A stretch of 64,000 bases of DNA from Oleiphilus messinensis (GTDB lineage: Bacteria > Pseudomonadota > Gammaproteobacteria > Pseudomonadales > Oleiphilaceae). Both the position numbers and the translations under genes were made by a program. Shown here in pieces: positions 35,625-45,862 of the stretch. The notes under the pieces are model-generated. The model did not search any database and had not been told where the DNA came from. It saw only the letters and a list, made by a program, of their open reading frames with translations. The stretch spans positions 2,601,501 through 2,665,500 of the forward strand of contig NZ_CP021425.1 of the NCBI RefSeq assembly GCF_002162375.1, read 5' to 3'. Every line of letters begins with the position of its first letter. Within the stretch, counting starts at the first letter, position 1.

Positions 35625-36167
35625 ATGAACTTTAAGGGTAGATTGGTTCGTTGGAATGAAGAAAGGGGTTTTGGTTTTATCAAATCCGATTCGGTCGATG
35701 AAGATATTTTTATTCACATCTCTGCATTGAAAAATATGAACCGAAGGCCGGTGGTGGGTGATTTGATTTACTTCGAGCTGGCAGCTGACAAAAACGGACG
35801 GAAAAAAGCAGTTCGCGCAAGCATTGAGGGTGTGGTAGCAAATGTAAGCAGCCCGGGGAGAAGGCAATCCTTTATGGGCAGTAAAGTTTTTATCTATGTT
35901 CTTTTTGCCGGTTTGGTGGTTTCGGGTTACGTCATTCAGGCATCTTCGTTCCATTTTGGGGATTTGTTCAGTACGCGTTTAAATAGTGAGCCTGTGTTTC
36001 AAACTCAGCCTGCAGAACGTAACAACGTAAACTTCAAATGCGAGGGAAAACAGTATTGCAGGCAGATGACTTCATGTGATGAGGCTCTGTTTTATTTACG
36101 ACATTGCCCGGATGTAAAAATTGATGGGGATGGAGATGGCATTCCCTGCGAAAGTCAGCATTGTTGA
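35625..36167 (+). CDS. Cold-shock domain, membrane segment and excalibur domain fusion
   Basis: This 180-residue protein has three parts. An N-terminal cold-shock domain (1-66) has RNP1-like GFGFI and RNP2-like DIFIHIS for single-stranded nucleic acid binding. A single transmembrane helix follows (about 86-105, VFIYVLFAGLVVSGYVI). The C-terminal excalibur calcium-binding domain (about 138-180) has paired cysteines and DGDGDGIPCE. The cold-shock part should be cytosolic and the excalibur part periplasmic. Membrane-bound CSD proteins usually carry DUF1294; the excalibur form is less common. Confidence 0.9.
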   Translation: MNFKGRLVRWNEERGFGFIKSDSVDEDIFIHISALKNMNRRPVVGDLIYFELAADKNGRKKAVRASIEGVVANVSSPGRRQSFMGSKVFIYVLFAGLVVSGYVIQASSFHFGDLFSTRLNSEPVFQTQPAERNNVNFKCEGKQYCRQMTSCDEALFYLRHCPDVKIDGDGDGIPCESQHC

Positions 36168-36353
36168 TGACGATTCAGTACCCGCTCTGCGGGTACGAGT
36201 CCTAATGCACGTAAAACCGTATCGATTAATGATATCAATTGGTCAGATCTGATTTTTGTGATGGAAGAAAAACACAAAAGTCGACTAATCGCTGAGTTCA
36301 AAAGAGCAGTCGAACATAAAACCATTTATGTGCTCGATCTCCCCGTAAAATAC

Positions 36354-36785
36354 TTACTTTTTACCACTTAATTTAAGGTTCCCATAGATCAACCCCATTC
36401 CGAGTAATGCTGGGAGTGTGACGCCTGCGAAGTCAATAATCAGAGATTCTGGCCCGGTGATGCCAACCACAACTTCCCATGCATGAAAAATGGCATGACA
36501 TACCAGCCAGGCGACCGGCATCAACCAGAGCAGCGCGCGGTACTTCTGGTATAAAGTACTTTTGTACAGCGCGCCATAAAACAACGCGGCACCGATCAGC
36601 AGATAGATCATGCCGATGTCTCTTAAAAAGTGTTGATTGAACGGGCCTCTATCCGGCACGCCGGGAACAAGCCAATACCAGGTTTCCGGAGCGATCATCA
36701 TAAAGAGTCCATTAACAAATGCCGAAATTCCCAGCAAACTGGCTGTTCCGATCATTAATTTACCAATAATAACTTTACTGATCAT
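36354..36785 (-). CDS. Four-helix membrane protein
   Basis: ATG 36785 has GGGAG six bases upstream, giving 143 residues with four hydrophobic helices (about 8-28, 55-72, 85-103, 112-132). APETWYWLVPGVPDRGPFNQHFLRDIG is a conserved-looking loop seen in uncharacterised DoxX-like small membrane proteins. It overlaps the end of the AhpD-like gene by 11 bp, so the two form an operon. Confidence 0.78.
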   Translation of the reverse strand: MISKVIIGKLMIGTASLLGISAFVNGLFMMIAPETWYWLVPGVPDRGPFNQHFLRDIGMIYLLIGAALFYGALYKSTLYQKYRALLWLMPVAWLVCHAIFHAWEVVVGITGPESLIIDFAGVTLPALLGMGLIYGNLKLSGKK

Positions 36786-37347
36786 GTTCTGCTCCCAAGG
36801 TAATTGGAGTGGCTCGCGACGGAACGAGGGCATTGTCATTCACTATGATCCGGCTGCAGGCTTTACCATAACCCAATGCGTATTTGAGAGCAGGGTAAAC
36901 GCGGTAGGAACTGATGCAGTAAGCGATAGTGACCAGCCCTTCCTGCCCCCAAAGTGCAACGATTTCTTCCCGTAAATCATCTGCTTCAGGATCATGTGCG
37001 AGAACTCGTTCGGTGAATCGTACGACGAGTGAAATTTCTTCCGGCAATTTGTTCAGGTCTCTATTAATAACGGCTCGAACTATTTCAGGGCTTACGTTTG
37101 CCTCTAACGCCATATTCACAACCAGTTGTGTACAGGGGCCGCAATCATCCCAGATAATTGCCCGTAACCGCGCTGCGTACAAGGGCTCAGGAGCCAGATT
37201 TCCCGAGTGGGAAGACATGGTCTGAAAACCCATCATTTTCAAAAATGCGCTTAAACTGGATTGAAGAATATCTTGCATATAACGGACGTCATAATCGTAA
37301 CGATTTTTCATCGCCACCAGCATTTTGTTCAAGAGATATCGGATCAT
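36775..37347 (-). CDS. Carboxymuconolactone decarboxylase/AhpD-like protein
   Basis: A 190-residue helical protein with the CxxC motif in DDCGPCTQLVVNMALE, the redox centre of AhpD-like alkylhydroperoxidases; the usual His after the motif is not in the standard place, so peroxidase activity is uncertain. RBS GAGGAAA precedes ATG 37347. Operon with the membrane protein at 36354. Confidence 0.78.
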   Translation of the reverse strand: MIRYLLNKMLVAMKNRYDYDVRYMQDILQSSLSAFLKMMGFQTMSSHSGNLAPEPLYAARLRAIIWDDCGPCTQLVVNMALEANVSPEIVRAVINRDLNKLPEEISLVVRFTERVLAHDPEADDLREEIVALWGQEGLVTIAYCISSYRVYPALKYALGYGKACSRIIVNDNALVPSRATPITLGAEHDQ

Positions 37348-37401
37348 GGTATTTTCCTCATTTTGTAAAAAAGTTAACTGTAAAATTGCTTTAGGACGCC
37401 A

Positions 37402-38682
37402 TCATTTGGTCATCTCACCGGATAAGTGCGTACATTGGTCAAAGTGGTTAGTTGCGGCGGAAAAGTTTGTGTTCCGGATTGTGGGTCTGAGTAATTGGTC
37501 CTGTGTCTTGACCGGCTTGTACAGTAAAATGGCGCACAGTATGAATAGGGCGGCGGAGCTGTAGAGCATCGGGGAAAAATCACCCTCCCTCAGTAGCCCG
37601 GAAGAGATCAACGGCCCGGTAGCCAGACCAATAGAAGAAATTACCGCCGCAACGGTAGAGAGCTTGCCACTCGCGTCCAGTTCGGCCGTGACAGCCAGTA
37701 AATACGACTGCACCGCCGGCCAGGCGAAAAATAGCAACGACATCGCACCGATGTAGAGTCGTGGCGTGAGTTGATAAAAACTCAGCACTAACGCGGACAC
37801 CACTGACAACGTTACGCCCGAGACCACCCAATACAGGCGACCAAAAAGCTTACCGCTGATGATCGGTAACATAGCGCCGAAGAGTCCCAATAGCCCCGTC
37901 GTGGCGATGTACGTACTAACATCGTCGTTATTGATGTTGGCATTCAGACCAATTAGCCCGACATAAGCCCAAATCGCACTGGCGGCGATTTGGTAGGTGA
38001 TAATCGCTAGCATCAGCAGCAGGGTATTCGTTCCCGAAGTTGAAAAGAATGAAGTGCGTGTATTCGCCTGTTGCTGTGAAGTCTGCTTGTTCAGGTGTAG
38101 GGGAGGCAAAAACGGTAGACAGGCGAGGCTAAACATGACGAAGCTCACCATCACATAGAAAACAGCATACACATTCAGTTGTGCTTCAAGCGCGGGCAAC
38201 CCATAGATAACAATGGAACCGATGATAAACTGAACAAATAACAGCGTGCCAAAGGCTCTGTCAGGGTTCTGCAATCTGGCAAGCACAGCAAAACCAATGC
38301 CCAGGCTCAGGCCACCGGAAACGCCCGCCAGAAAGCGCATGCCCAGCATAAGGTGGTAGTGCCCTGGTCCCGAAGCACCAGTCGATATCGTAATGACATC
38401 TATCAGCGCTAATGCCATCAGGGATAAAAACATTGCGGGCTCCCAACGAAATTTGCGCACCATAAAAATTGCGAGTGTGCTGCCCAGGAGGCCGCCATAG
38501 CTGTTGAGTGCCACGATTTGGCCGGCTTCCGCCTCATCAAAGCCGATGTCTCCTGCCAGAGCATTCACAAGTGCCGGCAGGAAATTAATATACGAAAGTC
38601 CTGTCATCGTCATAAATGCCAGGAAAAGATAAGTAAGCGGGTGGTTAGTCGGCAGCTTTTTGGTTGATAGGAGTTTTAACAT
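37402..38682 (-). CDS. Major facilitator superfamily transporter
   Basis: ATG 38682 has GAGG five bases upstream; 426 residues with twelve helices. The N-half shows the MFS inter-helix 2-3 region (GGLLGSTLAIFMVRKFRWEPAM) and RFLAGVSGGLSLGIGFAVLA. The gene is divergent from a LysR regulator (38848), 165 bp apart, the classical arrangement of a regulator controlling its exporter. Substrate unknown; YbfB/CynX-type is a possibility. Confidence 0.87.
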   Translation of the reverse strand: MLKLLSTKKLPTNHPLTYLFLAFMTMTGLSYINFLPALVNALAGDIGFDEAEAGQIVALNSYGGLLGSTLAIFMVRKFRWEPAMFLSLMALALIDVITISTGASGPGHYHLMLGMRFLAGVSGGLSLGIGFAVLARLQNPDRAFGTLLFVQFIIGSIVIYGLPALEAQLNVYAVFYVMVSFVMFSLACLPFLPPLHLNKQTSQQQANTRTSFFSTSGTNTLLLMLAIITYQIAASAIWAYVGLIGLNANINNDDVSTYIATTGLLGLFGAMLPIISGKLFGRLYWVVSGVTLSVVSALVLSFYQLTPRLYIGAMSLLFFAWPAVQSYLLAVTAELDASGKLSTVAAVISSIGLATGPLISSGLLREGDFSPMLYSSAALFILCAILLYKPVKTQDQLLRPTIRNTNFSAATNHFDQCTHLSGEMTK

Positions 38683-38847
38683 AGTTCCTCGTTCAGGCAT
38701 CGTCGGTGAGCATTTGCTGTTCGAAGAGTTTATGACTGTGGTTAGGTTGGAAAAATAGCCTGAAATGCCTATGAGACGTGAATACAATTCATGAATGTTT
38801 CTTGATATAGTCAAACACCCAAGTCAATTTCTGTTTAAGTACCGTAC

Positions 38848-39819
38848 ATGGATAAACTCAGATCATTAGAAATGTTCCTGGCCACGTGTGATGGCGGGAG
38901 TTTTGCGGCTGCGGCGAGGATTTGTAACAGTGATCCTTCAACTGTCAGCAAGGCCATTGGTCGACTTGAGGCACAGCTTGGTTTGACCCTCTTTCAGCGT
39001 TCGACTCGACAATTGCGCATCACCCAGGCCGGTCAACGTTATGCCGACACCGTGCGCAAGATGATTCAGGATCTCACCACCTGTGAAGATGAGCTGAAGC
39101 ATTTGAATGATTCACCTTGCGGCACACTGAAAATCAATTCTGCGGTATGTTACGGACACCTTTATCTTCGCCCCCTGCTAAAGGCGTTTTGTAAACAGTA
39201 TCCTGACATCAAGCTGGAGCTTGAGATTAATGATTTACACATCGATATCATCGAGAATGATATTGATATCGCGTTAAGAACCGGGTTTGTGAAAGACAGC
39301 CGCTTGGTGGCGCGCTGCGTGAGCCCGATGGACTTTCTTATTTGCGCGTCGCCGGAGTATCTGGAAGCCCACGGCACGCCATCTCATGCTGAAGCGTTCC
39401 ATGAACACAGCTGGATTGGCTTTCGGATCAAAGAAACTCAGCAGCTCCAGCCCATTTTTCTGCCAGATTTGGACGGTGTTTATGGCCCTTTCGAATTGAC
39501 GCGCAGTCATATTACCGATGATGGCGAGGCAATGGCACATATGTGCATTGATGGGCTGGGGTTTGCCCAAATACCTCATTTCCTCGCGAAACAAGGCTTG
39601 GAAAGTGGAGAACTTGTGTCAATCTACCCCAGTTTCAGGCCGCCCCATCCGGACAGTGGTGTCTTCGCGATCTATCCCAAGCGTGAGTATTTACCCGCCA
39701 AGGTCAGGGTGTTTATTGACTTTCTGATCCACTCACTGGCTAAAATGGATGAGAGTGCGACACACACGTGGGCTGAGAAATGGACTCCTTTGATTGAATT
39801 CGAGCATTCAGGGTCATAA
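38848..39819 (+). CDS. LysR-family transcriptional regulator
   Basis: 323 residues with the N-terminal winged helix-turn-helix (FLATCDGGSFAAAARICNSDPSTVSKAIGRLEAQLG) and a type 2 periplasmic-binding-like effector domain (about 90-300). Divergent to the MFS transporter, which it most likely controls from the 165-bp shared region. An unusually long C-terminal tail (about 25 residues) follows the effector domain. Confidence 0.92.
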   Translation: MDKLRSLEMFLATCDGGSFAAAARICNSDPSTVSKAIGRLEAQLGLTLFQRSTRQLRITQAGQRYADTVRKMIQDLTTCEDELKHLNDSPCGTLKINSAVCYGHLYLRPLLKAFCKQYPDIKLELEINDLHIDIIENDIDIALRTGFVKDSRLVARCVSPMDFLICASPEYLEAHGTPSHAEAFHEHSWIGFRIKETQQLQPIFLPDLDGVYGPFELTRSHITDDGEAMAHMCIDGLGFAQIPHFLAKQGLESGELVSIYPSFRPPHPDSGVFAIYPKREYLPAKVRVFIDFLIHSLAKMDESATHTWAEKWTPLIEFEHSGS

Positions 39820-39940
39820 TCGAATGATAAATTACTGAAATCAAGTTACTGAGAGCAGGTTAACTTGATCGGTCCACGGTTTCAAATGCGTGAAGGGGTG
39901 ACGCAAAAGATGAATATTCCACAAACACAGGTACTTTAGA

Positions 39941-40357
39941 ATGAAAAAAGTATTTTTCTGGGTCATGCTATCAACAGTATGTCTTTCTGGAAACGCCTGG
40001 GCAGATCGGGAAATTGAGATTGAATTCAGGTTTCAACCCGATAGATCAGGAAAGGAAACGCGTAATCAAGGCATTAAAGTGGAGGATGATGATGCGGAAA
40101 TCTATCTTGATGGAAGAGAGCAGGAAATCAATATCTCCGATTCTGATTCCAAAGCATTGTTTGATCTAGTGGAAAAAGGAGTCAGAGATTTTCAGTTCGT
40201 CGAAGGCAAAAAAGTCAGACCGCCATATATCGAAGTAAAAATGGAGTTTAGCGGCGAAGACAGAGAAATCGAAATTTCCCGATCCTATCCCGCAGGTTCG
40301 GTACCCCAAAAATTCATTGATATTCAAAAAAAATATTTGAAAGAAGTATGGAAGTAG
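39941..40357 (+). CDS. Secreted hypothetical protein, 138 residues
   Basis: A Sec signal peptide (1-22, ending AWA) precedes a very acidic and charged mature protein with alternating Glu/Asp/Arg strands (REIEIEFRFQ, REIEISRSYP). No family recognised; periplasmic location inferred. Confidence 0.65.
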   Translation: MKKVFFWVMLSTVCLSGNAWADREIEIEFRFQPDRSGKETRNQGIKVEDDDAEIYLDGREQEINISDSDSKALFDLVEKGVRDFQFVEGKKVRPPYIEVKMEFSGEDREIEISRSYPAGSVPQKFIDIQKKYLKEVWK

Positions 40358-40725
40358 TGGAACGAACGTGACTAAAGTCGAGAGTGCTATATCTAAAGGG
40401 AAACAGCTACGTGTGATTGGGTTTGCGGTCAAAACCGGAGAAAGCGGCAATAGGGCATGAATTGGACTTTCTAAAACAGCCCTGTATACCGACCCTGCTT
40501 CAAACTGCGTTGGAAGGAATGGCGTGTCGGGTCAACTGCCTATCTTTTTCACTTGCTGAAATGGCAGGGTGATTACTATGGCCTATGGTATGATCCGGCT
40601 GCCTGATTAATAAAGAATTGACTAAGCGGCATAAGTGTTTACTATATCCAGCAATTAACGTATTGATTCAAGCTGTCGAAAGAATGGGAGCTTGAATATT
40701 TAGCAAAAAAGGGAGTTTTAGCACT
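40358..40725. other. Non-coding stretch before the Sel1-type lipoprotein gene
   Basis: No gene recognised in this 368-bp interval. It contains the candidate promoter at 40618-40647. Confidence 0.5.
40618..40647 (+). promoter_or_regulatory. Candidate sigma-70-like promoter
   Basis: TTGACT at 40618-40623, an 18-bp spacer and CTATAT at 40642-40647, about 80 bp before the lipoprotein start. Confidence 0.4.
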
Positions 40726-41601
40726 GTGGTCATCAAAAGAATAGGGATTGTTTGTGTATTGGCACTGTTGGTTTCCGGGTGCGCTATCACGCAAAGTGGA
40801 AAAGGTTTCGACCTTGTTGATGACAACAAATATGCTGAAGCGCTTCCTTTTTTGGAAGCCGCTGCAAAGCAGGAAGGTAGTAAGTCTGCCGCTGTGATGG
40901 CCAGTTTTCTGTATCTCTCCGATTATCAAATACCCCGCGATATTGCTAAAGCCCAAGAATATTATGAATTGTCGCAAAGTCTGGATTATGCGCGCTGGGA
41001 TCAATATCTGGATTACTTCATGCCTTTGGCCAAAGCCAGAATCTTAATCTACGACGAAGATCATGGAAATGATGTAGAAGGAACAAATATTCTTAGGGGG
41101 GAACGCTACTCGGAGTATTCACCGGCTTTAAGTTTGTTAGCTAAATCGTACGCCTTTGGTAAAGGTGTGGGTAAGAATACAAAAATCGCCAAGCTTCTCT
41201 TTGAGCGAGCGGTCGATCATGATCGCTATGTTTATTCGGCACATTATTATGCCTGGATGTTAGCAGTGCATCCTGATCAGGAATTTCGAGATGGAGTACG
41301 CGCATTAACGCTTATTCAGGAAGTTTTGGACGACGATGAAGAAGCCGATAAAGCGACGACATTGGATACCCTCGCCGCTATCCATGCAGAGAACGGTAAT
41401 TTTGAGTTAGCCGTCCAAACCCAGAAAAAGGCCATCGAGAATCTCATCAACGAAAGCAAAGAGTATCCGCAATTTCTGGTTTGGGAAAGCTGGCTCCAAT
41501 GCCGGCTCAAAAGTTATGAGCAAAAAGTACCTTACCACTACGCGTCAGATGCAATGCCATTCAAGGGGGCAACCGGAAGCGAACCTTGTGTTTGGGAGTG
41601 A
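40726..41601 (+). CDS. Lipoprotein with Sel1/TPR-like helical repeats
   Basis: GTG start with AAGGGAG ten bases upstream. The 291-residue protein has a lipobox LVSGC (C19) and helical repeats of Sel1 type, such as IAKAQEYYELS and the block SPALSLLAKSYAFGKGVGKNTKIAKLLFERA, then a TPR-like pair near 205-245. Such proteins scaffold periplasmic complexes. Partner unknown. Confidence 0.8.
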   Translation: MVIKRIGIVCVLALLVSGCAITQSGKGFDLVDDNKYAEALPFLEAAAKQEGSKSAAVMASFLYLSDYQIPRDIAKAQEYYELSQSLDYARWDQYLDYFMPLAKARILIYDEDHGNDVEGTNILRGERYSEYSPALSLLAKSYAFGKGVGKNTKIAKLLFERAVDHDRYVYSAHYYAWMLAVHPDQEFRDGVRALTLIQEVLDDDEEADKATTLDTLAAIHAENGNFELAVQTQKKAIENLINESKEYPQFLVWESWLQCRLKSYEQKVPYHYASDAMPFKGATGSEPCVWE

Positions 41602-41812
41602 TTTTTCGAGAGATCCGGGAGCGTAAATGATCCTGAATTGAGATGGGATCACATCTTGTCAGCATGTTTGAATCCCATCAAAATTTTGCTATCCTCGGTT
41701 GGCTCGCCAAAGCAATCGTGTCCGCGAAAAGGGCTGCGCCCGGCAATGAATCATCCCACTTTTGACCTTTTTCTTTCTGAGGGCGGACGCAGAGGATAAG
41801 AAAGAGGTGTCT

Positions 41813-42943
41813 ATGAATATTCCATTCCGGCTCAATCTCGAGCAGCAGAAAAAACGAGCCAAAGAATTACTCAAAAGCTTCAAAAGTGATCAGGCTGAGG
41901 CCGTAGCGCGTTTTGCTCAGCAGCATCCAAAATTGGTTTACCAGGAACTTCAATTGGTTGATTTCGTGCCAACGCTGGCGGATGCCCAGTTGGTGGTTGC
42001 ACGCGAACTTGGTTGTAAAACGTGGGTTCAGTTACGCAATCACATAGCACTTATGGAATCGTTGCGGGGTAAAATAAGCCGGGTGAAAGTGGTTCAGGAT
42101 GAACCCTCAAGTTGTCTGCATATCCGCTGTGGCTCTGATATCGAACAATCTATCATCGCGGCGGGATTCAAAGGTTCATTTCTGGAATTCTCGGATCCGA
42201 TGTGTGTTGGCCCGGTAGATTACGAATATGACTGTGAAAGGCGAGCCCGGTTTTTGGCCGAAAGCTACGGGGGTAAGTTGAATCGTGGCTTCTCCGAGAT
42301 ACTGACGGGGTTAACCAAGGCATACACGGCGCTTCGGGAAAGTGCTGCGAAATTCGATAACATCGTACTTTGGTTTGAACATGATACTTATGATCAATTC
42401 ATACTGATTTTTCTGCTGAGTCAGTATCATCGGTATGGTTTGCCGAAGTATCTCTGGCTTGTGACTACAAATACGTTTCCTGGCAGTGTTCGTTTTCAAG
42501 GACTAGGTCAATTGCCGCCGGAAGGTTTACGTGTGCTCTGGCAGGGTAGACAGCTCATTACGGCGCACCATTGCCAGGAAGCGGATCAACACTGGCAGGC
42601 ATTTGCCAATCCGAATCGAGAGGTGTTCCATCAATACGTGCACACTCTCTCAACTTGTTTGTTGCCCTATTTTAAAACTGCTGCGTTGCGCCAAACACAG
42701 GAACAACCCATTCAACCAAATGAACTTCCATTAACACAGCAGATAACAATTGATCTCTTGTCTACCACTACACCACAACGAGCCGGGTGGTTGTTCAGAA
42801 CACTGACGGAACAAAAAGAACCTTTACCGTTTCTGGGTGATCTGATGTACTGGCATATCTTACAGCAGATGAGAGAAAAGGGACTGATTCGTTTTGTCGA
42901 TGAACCTGAGCACTGGCCGGACACGCTGGTGGCGCTTTCGTGA
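41813..42943 (+). CDS. DUF1835-domain protein
   Basis: ATG 41813 has AGAGGTG close upstream, giving 376 residues. After an N-terminal helical segment (NLEQQKKRAKELLKSF) comes a DUF1835 core: LHIRCGSDIEQSIIAAGFKGSFLEFSDPMCVGPV, described by its ends (about 100-135), followed by a helical second half with PFLGDLMYW of the DUF3658 type. Function of the family is unknown; it resembles nucleotide-binding folds. Confidence 0.75.
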   Translation: MNIPFRLNLEQQKKRAKELLKSFKSDQAEAVARFAQQHPKLVYQELQLVDFVPTLADAQLVVARELGCKTWVQLRNHIALMESLRGKISRVKVVQDEPSSCLHIRCGSDIEQSIIAAGFKGSFLEFSDPMCVGPVDYEYDCERRARFLAESYGGKLNRGFSEILTGLTKAYTALRESAAKFDNIVLWFEHDTYDQFILIFLLSQYHRYGLPKYLWLVTTNTFPGSVRFQGLGQLPPEGLRVLWQGRQLITAHHCQEADQHWQAFANPNREVFHQYVHTLSTCLLPYFKTAALRQTQEQPIQPNELPLTQQITIDLLSTTTPQRAGWLFRTLTEQKEPLPFLGDLMYWHILQQMREKGLIRFVDEPEHWPDTLVALS

Positions 42944-42970
42944 TACTGTTGCCTGTATTGAGCGTTATTT

Positions 42971-43675
42971 ATGACGTATAGAGACCCAATGTCTAACCCA
43001 AAAATACTCCGCAGTGCGTTTGTTTCGCTTACCCTAATCGGGGGCAGCTTTTGCTTGTTTACCAGTCAAATGGTGGTAGGAATAGTCACATTAAGTTTGG
43101 GTCTTTTTTCAGGCTTTCTGTTGTTAACCAGTAAGGGTAAACTTAATTTTAGAAAAAAAGACCTCAAAAGTCGGGGTACGGAAATCTGGTTAAAACTGAA
43201 CTTCTTTATATTTCAGAGAATGCACGATAAAACGTTGCATTTGAAAGTCCCCCAAATGACAGACTCGAACCTGCTCAATATGATTGCGTTGCGGCATAAA
43301 AGTGAAGTAACACGTATGGATGCAATTAATAATCCGCAACTCACTGACTCTGAAACGCTTAAGTCAGCCTTATCTGACCCAAATGAAAGTGTTCGACTTA
43401 CGGCTGCCAGAAAGCTGGATGATGACTTAATTTGGACACAACTCGTTATGGATGATCCCCATTATATGGTGAGATACTTCGCTGTGGAGAAATCAACGGA
43501 TGAAGCGACCCTTGTTAAGATCGCGCTACATGACGAAGACGACTATATTCGGGAAGCTGCCCTTAACAACCTGCACTTGAAAGACCAAAGTGTATTGGAA
43601 CGGCTTGCCCAAAATGACCATGATGAAAGCATCCGCAAGTTGGCGCAATCAAAAATAGAGCGTTTGAGGTTGTAA
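42971..43675 (+). CDS. Membrane-anchored HEAT-like repeat protein
   Basis: 234 residues. Two adjacent hydrophobic helices near the N-terminus (about 14-52) anchor a cytosolic region of short HEAT-like repeats (SDPNESVRLTAARKL, DDPHYMVRYFAVEK, DEDDYIREAALNNL, NDHDESIRKLAQSK). Such repeats mediate protein binding. ATG 42989 is an alternative start. It follows the DUF1835 gene by 27 bp. Confidence 0.75.
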   Translation: MTYRDPMSNPKILRSAFVSLTLIGGSFCLFTSQMVVGIVTLSLGLFSGFLLLTSKGKLNFRKKDLKSRGTEIWLKLNFFIFQRMHDKTLHLKVPQMTDSNLLNMIALRHKSEVTRMDAINNPQLTDSETLKSALSDPNESVRLTAARKLDDDLIWTQLVMDDPHYMVRYFAVEKSTDEATLVKIALHDEDDYIREAALNNLHLKDQSVLERLAQNDHDESIRKLAQSKIERLRL

Positions 43676-43857
43676 TGCGCTCGAACTCCTGTTCATCGGT
43701 GTTGATATTTACTGCATACAAGGTAGTTCAGAGTTCGCTGATTTGAACTAAACTGTAACTATCTCTCCCACTCTTATCACGAAACAAATCCCAGGATGTC
43801 TGGATAAAGCATTGACGCTGTGGGGGCCGTTAATTTTTTACTCCAGGGGACTTTCAA

Positions 43858-45555
43858 ATGAAGATTCGACAATTATTTATTTATATTTTTGGCGGTGCAA
43901 TTTTATTGTCACTCGTGAACTTCGGTATTGCGCTGTACTTGCAATCACAAATGGAGAATTTCAGTACAGCTGCGGATGTTCGATATCAGTCTTATCAAAG
44001 GGCGGACGAGCTCAGACAAAGCTCGGATGACCTAACCCGCCTGGCGAGAACCTACGTGGTTACGGGCGATGAAAAATACAAAAAAATGTATGAAGCGGTG
44101 CTGGATATCCGTAATGGTGTGAAGCCGCGCCCTGAAGCATACCACCTGATTTATTGGGATTTGGTGTTGAATACGGGCGATAAGCCAAAGCCCGATGGCA
44201 AGACCGTACCGCTGCAAAAAATGATGGTCGAACTTAATTTCAGTGAGCAGGAGTTCGGGTTGCTCAAAGAGGCACAAGCCAACTCGGATGGACTGGTCAA
44301 TCTTGAAGTGGAAGCGATGAAATCGGCTGCCAAAGGTGACCTGGATACCGCGAGAACCCTGATGCATGGCGCAAAGTACCATCAGGAAAAGGCGAAGATT
44401 ATGAAGCCCATTGACTCATTCTTCACTTCGCTGGAACAGCGTACATTGAAAAACGTAACAGACATTCAGAATGCCGTCAGTCGCTCGATATTTTTATTGG
44501 TTCTTTGTTTGGTGGCACTGGTGTGTTTGTCAATTATCGGGTACTTGTTGATCGTGAAACGCGTCGAAAGGCCTGTGAATGATTTATCCAATCTGGTGCA
44601 GCATGTTCAGGACAACCTGGATCTCACTCAGGAATCAAAATACCAGAGCAAAGACGAAATCGGCGTACTGGCCAGTGGGTTTAACACTTTAATACTCAGC
44701 TTTCGTGACATATTGAGTGAAACGAAAAACATTGTCACGCGAGTAGATCTTGAGTCGCAGCAGACAGCATCGCGAACATCACAATGCCATGACCGCCTGA
44801 GTCGGCAAATGCAGGAAACGGATATGGTTGCAACTGCGGCCACTGAAATGACTGCGGCAATGAATGAAATTGCCTCATCGACTGCGACTGCGAAAGATAG
44901 CGCCAATAATGCTTCTGATCTCGCGGCAGCAGGCAATCAATCCGGAGAAGTATCGTTGCAAAGTATGAATTCATTGCAAAGTTATATTCGTCGTTCTTCC
45001 GAGTCCGTAAATGTGCTGGAAACTGAATTTAAACAAATAGAAAGCGTACTGGGGGTTATCAAAAATATCGCAGAGCAAACTAACTTGCTCGCCTTGAATG
45101 CCGCGATAGAAGCCGCCCGTGCTGGCGATCAGGGCAGGGGGTTTGCGGTGGTGGCAGATGAAGTCCGCACGCTCGCACAACGAACGCAGGAATCGACCGG
45201 TGAAATCGAGTCAATGATGGAGCGTTTGAGCAAAGGCGTGAGCAACACCGTAGAGTCAATGGGCAGGGGACTGTCTGAAGTTGACACGACGCGGGATTCT
45301 GTTGCGAAAACGATCGATTTACTGCGCACAATCAATGATAGTGTGGACACCCTGAATGGACTCAGTATGCAAGTTGCTTCGGCTACAGAAGAGCAATCTG
45401 CCACGATTGGAACGATAGACGAAAGTATTGGCGCCGTTCGTGATCTGACTCAGGATACCATGGGTGATATGGATGTGCTTGCTGAAAATTCCCGAGAATT
45501 GTCCAAGTTGGTTGAGGGATTAAATCAGAAAATTACAGTCTTCCGTGTTGCATAA
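43858..45555 (+). CDS. Methyl-accepting chemotaxis protein
   Basis: 565 residues with TM1 (about 7-28), a periplasmic helical sensor (about 30-200), TM2 (about 205-227), HAMP (about 228-280) and a cytoplasmic signalling domain. The hairpin tip [34 protein letters not shown] (about 402-435) binds CheA/CheW. There is no C-terminal CheR-binding pentapeptide. RBS AGGGGA precedes the ATG. Ligand unknown; che genes are not nearby. Confidence 0.95.
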   Translation: MKIRQLFIYIFGGAILLSLVNFGIALYLQSQMENFSTAADVRYQSYQRADELRQSSDDLTRLARTYVVTGDEKYKKMYEAVLDIRNGVKPRPEAYHLIYWDLVLNTGDKPKPDGKTVPLQKMMVELNFSEQEFGLLKEAQANSDGLVNLEVEAMKSAAKGDLDTARTLMHGAKYHQEKAKIMKPIDSFFTSLEQRTLKNVTDIQNAVSRSIFLLVLCLVALVCLSIIGYLLIVKRVERPVNDLSNLVQHVQDNLDLTQESKYQSKDEIGVLASGFNTLILSFRDILSETKNIVTRVDLESQQTASRTSQCHDRLSRQMQETDMVATAATEMTAAMNEIASSTATAKDSANNASDLAAAGNQSGEVSLQSMNSLQSYIRRSSESVNVLETEFKQIESVLGVIKNIAEQTNLLALNAAIEAARAGDQGRGFAVVADEVRTLAQRTQESTGEIESMMERLSKGVSNTVESMGRGLSEVDTTRDSVAKTIDLLRTINDSVDTLNGLSMQVASATEEQSATIGTIDESIGAVRDLTQDTMGDMDVLAENSRELSKLVEGLNQKITVFRVA

Positions 45556-45771
45556 GAAAGCGGCTTTTCTGAATCGAGTGCCAGACTGCTGCTGCCGTGT
45601 TGATCATGGTTGTGAATTGTCCATTATAGTTATTTTGAGCGTCTACAATTGACATTCAATGCAAGGTCAGTAATGATCAAGGCTATGAATACAGACCAGA
45701 TGCCCAACAGTTTTCGAATTATTACCATCATTCCCTAGGAATGGTGGGCTTTGATTCGTGTATTGTTTATC

Positions 45772-45795
45772 AAACCCGCCCAGGAGGCGGGTTTT
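45772..45795 (+). terminator. Rho-independent terminator-like hairpin
   Basis: AAACCCGCC (45772-45780) pairs with GGCGGGTTT (45786-45794) around CAGGA, followed by TCT. Likely terminates an upstream plus-strand transcript such as the chemoreceptor gene. Confidence 0.6.
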
Positions 45796-45862
45796 CTGTA
45801 TCAGCTTCTTGGGTTTTCAAAAAGTTTAGAAAGTTTAAAACGTGAGAATCTCAGGAGGTAAT

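Noticed and set aside
40166-40450. Minus-strand frame opposite the secreted protein gene
   Set aside because: The plus-strand gene has a signal peptide and good start; the antisense frame has neither.
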